44,461 nucleotides of DNA, taken from Alangreenwoodia sp964438605. Its GTDB lineage: Bacteria > Bacillota > Clostridia > Peptostreptococcales > Anaerovoracaceae. Under the pieces are notes generated by a model. It worked only from the letters and a program-made list of their open reading frames with translations. It did no database searches and was not told the DNA's origin. Below are positions 44,043-44,461 of this stretch, in pieces. Position 1 is the first letter of the stretch. Every line of letters begins with the position of its first letter. A program made the translations under genes and the position numbers. Location: NCBI GenBank assembly GCA_964438605.1, contig CAYTKT010000014.1:1-44461 (forward strand), read 5' to 3'.

Positions 44043-44461
44043 ATGGGGAAGAAATACAGACCGCTGCCGATTGGTACGGAAAATTTTAAAGAGATCATCG
44101 AAAAAGAACTCTATTATGTTGATAAGACATTGTTGATCAAAGAACTCCTTGATAATTTGTCGAAAGTTACATTGTTCACCAGACCGAGACGGTTCGGAAA
44201 GACACTGAATATGAGTATGCTGAAATATTTCTTTGAGGACACGGGAAACGAAGCGCTGAATGCGGAGCATCGTGAGCTGTTTACCAGGTTGAAGATTATG
44301 GATGCTGGGGAAAAATACAAAAAACATATGCAGCAGTATCCGGTGATTTCATTGACGCTGAAATCGGCCAAGCAGGCAGATTTTTCCGCAGCATATGATA
44401 TGCTGGTCAAAGGAATCGCCAGAGAATTCCGACGCCATGAGTTCGTTTTAGATTCGGATCA
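44043..44461 (+). CDS. AAA-ATPase-like / PD-(D/E)XK nuclease family protein, cut by the window end
   Basis: The first 139 codons of a longer gene; no stop before the window edge. ATG with an excellent AAAGGAGG site 6 nt upstream. The N terminus LPIGTENFKEIIEKELYYVDKT and the P-loop region FTRPRRFGKTLNMSML are the hallmark of AAA-ATPase_like (PF09820) proteins. They usually run 500-560 residues and end in a PD-(D/E)XK nuclease-like domain (PF08011), beyond this window. Such genes are numerous, often in multiple copies, in gut Clostridia and Bacteroidetes. Their role is unknown, with defence or mobile-element links suspected. It has its own candidate promoter and follows a terminator. Confidence 0.9.
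   Translation, partial: MGKKYRPLPIGTENFKEIIEKELYYVDKTLLIKELLDNLSKVTLFTRPRRFGKTLNMSMLKYFFEDTGNEALNAEHRELFTRLKIMDAGEKYKKHMQQYPVISLTLKSAKQADFSAAYDMLVKGIAREFRRHEFVLDSD

Overview
The window looks like chromosome of a low-to-mid GC, Gram-positive, anaerobic Clostridia-type bacterium. The evidence is near-consensus sigma-A promoters, AGGAGG-type ribosome binding sites with frequent GTG/TTG starts, S-layer-homology (SLH) surface proteins, the cdaA-cdaR-glmM cluster, smpB-ssrA, Mbl-type MreB, and two CoA-transferases of the 4-hydroxybutyrate/butyryl-CoA family. No rRNA, tRNA, CRISPR array, insertion sequence or prophage was seen. The only RNA gene found is tmRNA.

Layout. 1-9550: two adjacent SLH surface proteins, a small one with a Pro/Glu tail and a 2783-residue one that carries a phosphodiester-glycosidase (NAGPA) domain and a calcineurin-like phosphoesterase domain. 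9551-11065: facing terminators, a small minus-strand membrane protein and a long, possibly structured leader. 11066-15374: RluA-type pseudouridine synthase, signal peptidase I, a small membrane protein resembling a cut-down S26 peptidase, SmpB and tmRNA. 15709-17106: MATE transporter. 17582-21205 (minus): bifunctional class A PBP, sharing an overlapping divergent promoter region with a small unknown gene that precedes comEC (21566-25276). 25431-30106: two paralogous CoA-transferases flanking holA. 30676-35037: cdaA-cdaR-glmM (c-di-AMP synthesis and cell-wall precursor supply). 35453-43599: ung, mbl, a Cof-type HAD phosphatase, a THUMP methyltransferase, a DUF1836 regulator and a long U32 protein. 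44043-end: start of an AAA-ATPase-like/PD-(D/E)XK family protein cut by the window edge.

Most genes are housekeeping or cell-envelope functions. The unusual signals are: two 10-G tracts just upstream of the giant surface protein and of signal peptidase I (candidate phase-variable switches); the two-enzyme giant surface protein; Asp instead of the catalytic Glu in the second CoA-transferase; a ~55-bp element repeated on either side of holA with almost only transition differences; large low-complexity inserts in several otherwise conserved enzymes; and a series of 400-570 bp purine-rich spacers with degenerate internal word repeats.
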